A stretch of 64,000 nt of DNA from Nisaea sediminum (GTDB lineage: Bacteria; Pseudomonadota; Alphaproteobacteria; Thalassobaculales; Thalassobaculaceae). Location: positions 372,001-436,000 of the forward strand of contig NZ_JACZCQ010000003.1 of the NCBI RefSeq assembly GCF_014904705.1, in the 5' to 3' direction. The translations under genes and the position numbers were made by a program. Positions 61,702-64,000 of the stretch are shown in pieces. Numbering within the stretch: position 1 is the first letter of the stretch; the number at the start of each line of letters is the position of its first letter. Below the pieces are notes generated by a model. That model saw nothing but the letters and a program-made list of their open reading frames with translations, was not told where the DNA came from and did not search any database.

Positions 61702-63393
61702 CTAGACCAGAATGGCCATATCCTGCTCGAGCTGTGCCGCATAAGGCCGGAATTCCGACAGACGCCGAGCCACGGCATCCGGTTCGAGCGGCCGATCGAA
61801 CAGGTAACCTTGTGCCAGCCTGCAGCCGTATTCGCGGATTTCGGTCAACTGAGCATGGGTTTCGACACCCTCGGCGATCGAAACAGCTCCCATGGCCGCG
61901 GTCATCGCGGTGATGGCCTGAACGATCGCCTTGCTGCCTTTGCTCGTTTCCATGGTCTGCACGAAGGATTTGTCGATCTTGACCACGCTGACCGGAAGGT
62001 CGGTGATGTGGACGAGCGAGGAATAGCCGGTTCCGAAATCGTCCACCGCCGTCGTCAGCCCCATCGCCACCAGTTGTTCGAACAGGTTCCTGGCGGCACG
62101 CATGTCGGCAACGATGCTGGTCTCGGTCAGCTCGCATTCCAGCGCGCTCGGCGCCAGGTCCGCCATATGCAGCAGATTGCTCAGAAAACGCACCACGCGA
62201 TTCTCGCGGACATCGTCGGCGCCTATATTGAACGCGACCGGAACGGTGTTAAGCCCGGCCGATTGCCACTTCTTGATCTGCCAGACCAGTTTTTCCAGAA
62301 CGATGAAGGTGAGTTCGGACGCAATGCCGGCCTGCCGTGCGACCGGGAAGAAATCATTGGGCGCAACCATGCCCCGCTTCGGATGATTCCAGCGCAGCAG
62401 CGCCTCGAGCCCCACGATCTCGCCGGTATCGCAATCGACCTTCGGCTGATAGGCCAGCCAGAACTCGTCGGGCCGTTCGGAGATCGCACGCCTCAGATCG
62501 TGCTCGACGACCAGATCGTGAACGGCCTTGCGATGGGTTTCGTCGCGATAGATCTCGACACTGCCCATGGCTTTCTGCATGGCCGCATTCAGGGCGAACC
62601 GGGCCTTGCGGACGATATCCTCGGGATCGAGGTCTGGATCGTTGATACGGCTCACGCCGAAATGCGGGACAATCCGCGCGGCATTCTCGCTCGGCGAGTA
62701 GCTGACCTCGACGCAGGCCCGCAGTCCCTCGATGAGCTTGCCGAACTCGTCCGTCGCGCTTTTGACGGCCGCGACGACCCCGATCGTCGAGTCGTCCAGA
62801 AGCGCAACTTCGGAAACGGCATCGAGGCGGCGCAGCCGCTCGCCCGCCTCGCGCACGATCCGGGCCCGCGTCGCTTCACCGAGCGTCCCGGCAAAAAACC
62901 CGAGACGGCCGAGCGAAATCGCGATCACCATTTCCGTTCCGTCGGTGGCGAATTCTCCACCCTGGAGGCGTTGGCCGACGCGGCTGCAGAAGCCGAGGAG
63001 ATTAGGAAGTTTCGTCGCGGGGTCGTTGAACGCGGCCCATACCAGTTTTTCTTCGAGGGCCACGCGGCTGCGTCGGTCGCGCAGGATGAGAAGAGACAAA
63101 GTCCTGTCACCACTCTGGACCTCGGACATCCGCCCCTCTACGAGCATCCCGGAACCGTCCGCGCGACGGCCGTTAATCTCCACGACGTCTCTGGTGCCGC
63201 TTTCGAGCAATTTTTCACAGTCGGGGAAATAGTCGCAGAACGGAGTCCCGATGGTCCGCATCGGGTCGCTCCCGATCATCTCGGTCCCGCTCTTGTTGAC
63301 CGCGACGATGAGACCGTTGGAATCCAGTAGGAAGGCGCAGTCGTGAAGCGCATCAAAAGCGTCGAACTGGTCGGCGATATTCGTCTTCGTCAT
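61702..63393 (-). CDS. PAS/degenerate-GGDEF/EAL c-di-GMP phosphodiesterase
   Basis: A protein of about 563 residues with an N-terminal PAS domain (about 5-115, with FLLDSNGLIVAVN), a GGDEF-like domain lacking the active motif (VALLDDSTIGVVAA in its place) and an EAL domain from about 310. EAL active-site groups are intact: LEALLRWNHPKRG, the Asn in VAFNIGADD, the Glu in ECELTETS, the Asp pair in DDFGTGYSS, and Lys in KIDKSFV. So a phosphodiesterase is expected. The start is unclear among 63393, 63405 and 63429. No membrane helix. Confidence 0.88.
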   Translation of the reverse strand: MTKTNIADQFDAFDALHDCAFLLDSNGLIVAVNKSGTEMIGSDPMRTIGTPFCDYFPDCEKLLESGTRDVVEINGRRADGSGMLVEGRMSEVQSGDRTLSLLILRDRRSRVALEEKLVWAAFNDPATKLPNLLGFCSRVGQRLQGGEFATDGTEMVIAISLGRLGFFAGTLGEATRARIVREAGERLRRLDAVSEVALLDDSTIGVVAAVKSATDEFGKLIEGLRACVEVSYSPSENAARIVPHFGVSRINDPDLDPEDIVRKARFALNAAMQKAMGSVEIYRDETHRKAVHDLVVEHDLRRAISERPDEFWLAYQPKVDCDTGEIVGLEALLRWNHPKRGMVAPNDFFPVARQAGIASELTFIVLEKLVWQIKKWQSAGLNTVPVAFNIGADDVRENRVVRFLSNLLHMADLAPSALECELTETSIVADMRAARNLFEQLVAMGLTTAVDDFGTGYSSLVHITDLPVSVVKIDKSFVQTMETSKGSKAIVQAITAMTAAMGAVSIAEGVETHAQLTEIREYGCRLAQGYLFDRPLEPDAVARRLSEFRPYAAQLEQDMAILV

Positions 63394-63610
63394 GAACGGA
63401 TCCATCGGCCAGATCAAGTTCGGACACATCGACCCGGCAGCATCGGTCGGGCCACAGTTTCACGGTCGCAGGATAATATTTGGAAGGACCCTAAGATTCC
63501 GTAAACACAATGATTTAGAAATTCCAGGGCACCGGTTCCGGCCATCGCCATAGGCGGTGGCCGTTCTCGTGGAAGCGATCCGGCGAGGCAGGCCCTCCAT
63601 ACGCTCACGT

Positions 63611-64000
63611 CTATTTCCCAGCCTCCTCGAGCAGGGACGAAAGCTCATCCGGCATGTCCACCATGATGTCGTGTCCGCAGGGCATTTCGCTCACGCTCCA
63701 GCCAGGAGCACCTGTCAGCCTCTGGACGCAAGCATCGAATTGCGGCGCCTTGTAGCCCGCGGCACGTACATAATGCTTCGGCGAGATGGTATCCACCGCA
63801 CCGGTCAGATGAACACGCTGGGTAAAGCAGGAAATGGGAAAATTCGTGCATTTCGCATCGACCCACGCCTGGTCGGCCTCATTGACGCGGAAGGATGCTG
63901 CAGGCGTCGGCGGCATCCACCATCCCTCTCCGACCGTGCGCACCTGTTCGTAGGCGAGCTTGACCCGGTCCGGCGGACGGGAATCCATCGCGCACTCCCC
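63611..64000 (-). CDS. C-terminal part of an alpha/beta hydrolase (5' end outside window)
   Basis: A frame open to the right edge, giving the last 129 residues of a protein whose start is beyond the window. The C-terminal segment MPCGHDIMVDMPDELSSLLEE holds the catalytic His followed by Asp-x-Met and Pro-x-x-Leu, as in small alpha/beta hydrolases of the EST/salicylate-binding type. RVNEADQAWVDAKC fits the lid-preceding region. An internal ATG at 63988 is not taken as the start because the frame continues upstream. Substrate unknown. Confidence 0.65.
   Translation of the reverse strand, partial: GECAMDSRPPDRVKLAYEQVRTVGEGWWMPPTPAASFRVNEADQAWVDAKCTNFPISCFTQRVHLTGAVDTISPKHYVRAAGYKAPQFDACVQRLTGAPGWSVSEMPCGHDIMVDMPDELSSLLEEAGK

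Overview
The window reads as chromosomal DNA of a heterotrophic, GC-rich alphaproteobacterium, probably a marine or free-living Rhodospirillales-type organism. The case rests on GC-rich third codon positions, densely packed short operons, a TAXI-type TRAP transporter, tandem phytanoyl-CoA-dioxygenase-like proteins, a non-phosphorylating pentose oxidation enzyme set, several GGDEF/EAL proteins and a flagellin tail with the alphaproteobacterial C-terminal signature. This is inference from gene content; no rRNA or tRNA gene was found to fix the taxonomy. No plasmid replication genes, complete transposase, integrase or CRISPR array is visible.

Layout. 1-0.34 kb: the AT-rich 3' end of a membrane protein, the edge of an accessory region. 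0.5-6.5 kb: 2-hydroxyacid dehydrogenase, SDR, the cbpA/cbpM chaperone pair, two translationally coupled PhyH-family oxygenases, a PAS protein and a STAS-like protein. 6.5-7.1 kb: a decayed patch with the last 26 codons of a flagellin gene, a Pmp3 gene and an orphan reading frame. 7.1-13.8 kb: a cyclase-family hydrolase, a DMT exporter and a histidine kinase/EAL response regulator operon, followed by a broken second copy of the DMT gene's 3' end. 13.8-17 kb: an orphan protein, a cold-shock protein and a serralysin-like protease with four NPDV repeats. 17-22.2 kb: a XylX-type 2-keto-3-deoxypentonate dehydratase and an alpha-ketoglutarate semialdehyde dehydrogenase, around a peptidoglycan-binding-domain gene pair. 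22.2-26.9 kb: HxlR regulator, two duplicated glycine-zipper lipoproteins, P-loop kinase, M20 hydrolase and an Old Yellow Enzyme. 27-28.9 kb: an AT-richer island of two unrecognised envelope genes. 29-32.3 kb: a copper-resistance operon copA-cueR-cytochrome c behind a CueR-type promoter.

32.3-44.1 kb is mostly housekeeping: YjbQ, AlkA, a PAS/GGDEF/EAL protein, SRAP peptidase, CysQ, an orphan ParA, Sua5/TsaC, an FAD-linked oxidase and an LtaS-like sulfatase-fold transferase. 44.2-51 kb carries Hsp20, an acyl-CoA dehydrogenase, three tandem divergent lipoprotein paralogues of an unrecognised family, a DUF924 protein, a second 2-hydroxyacid dehydrogenase and a thioesterase. 51-56 kb carries a TAXI-TRAP transporter operon next to an IlvD/Edd sugar-acid dehydratase. 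56-59.5 kb has a GNAT enzyme and the two subunits of a CoA transferase, unusually separated by a divergent aminotransferase. 59.6-64 kb has a pentapeptide-repeat protein, a membrane protein, another EAL protein and a truncated alpha/beta hydrolase.

Functional links. The IlvD/Edd dehydratase, XylX-type dehydratase and semialdehyde dehydrogenase together would take an aldopentonic acid to 2-oxoglutarate, although they lie in separate clusters; the TRAP importer beside the dehydratase may supply the acid. Copper sensing, efflux and a periplasm-facing cytochrome are coupled in one operon. Three EAL-domain proteins suggest c-di-GMP turnover is an important output. No single region is a clear known defence or secretion system. 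The most original material is the AT-rich gene pair at 27-29 kb, the lipoprotein trio at 47-49 kb, the Cys-Cys-His array in CopA and the NPDV-repeat protease.
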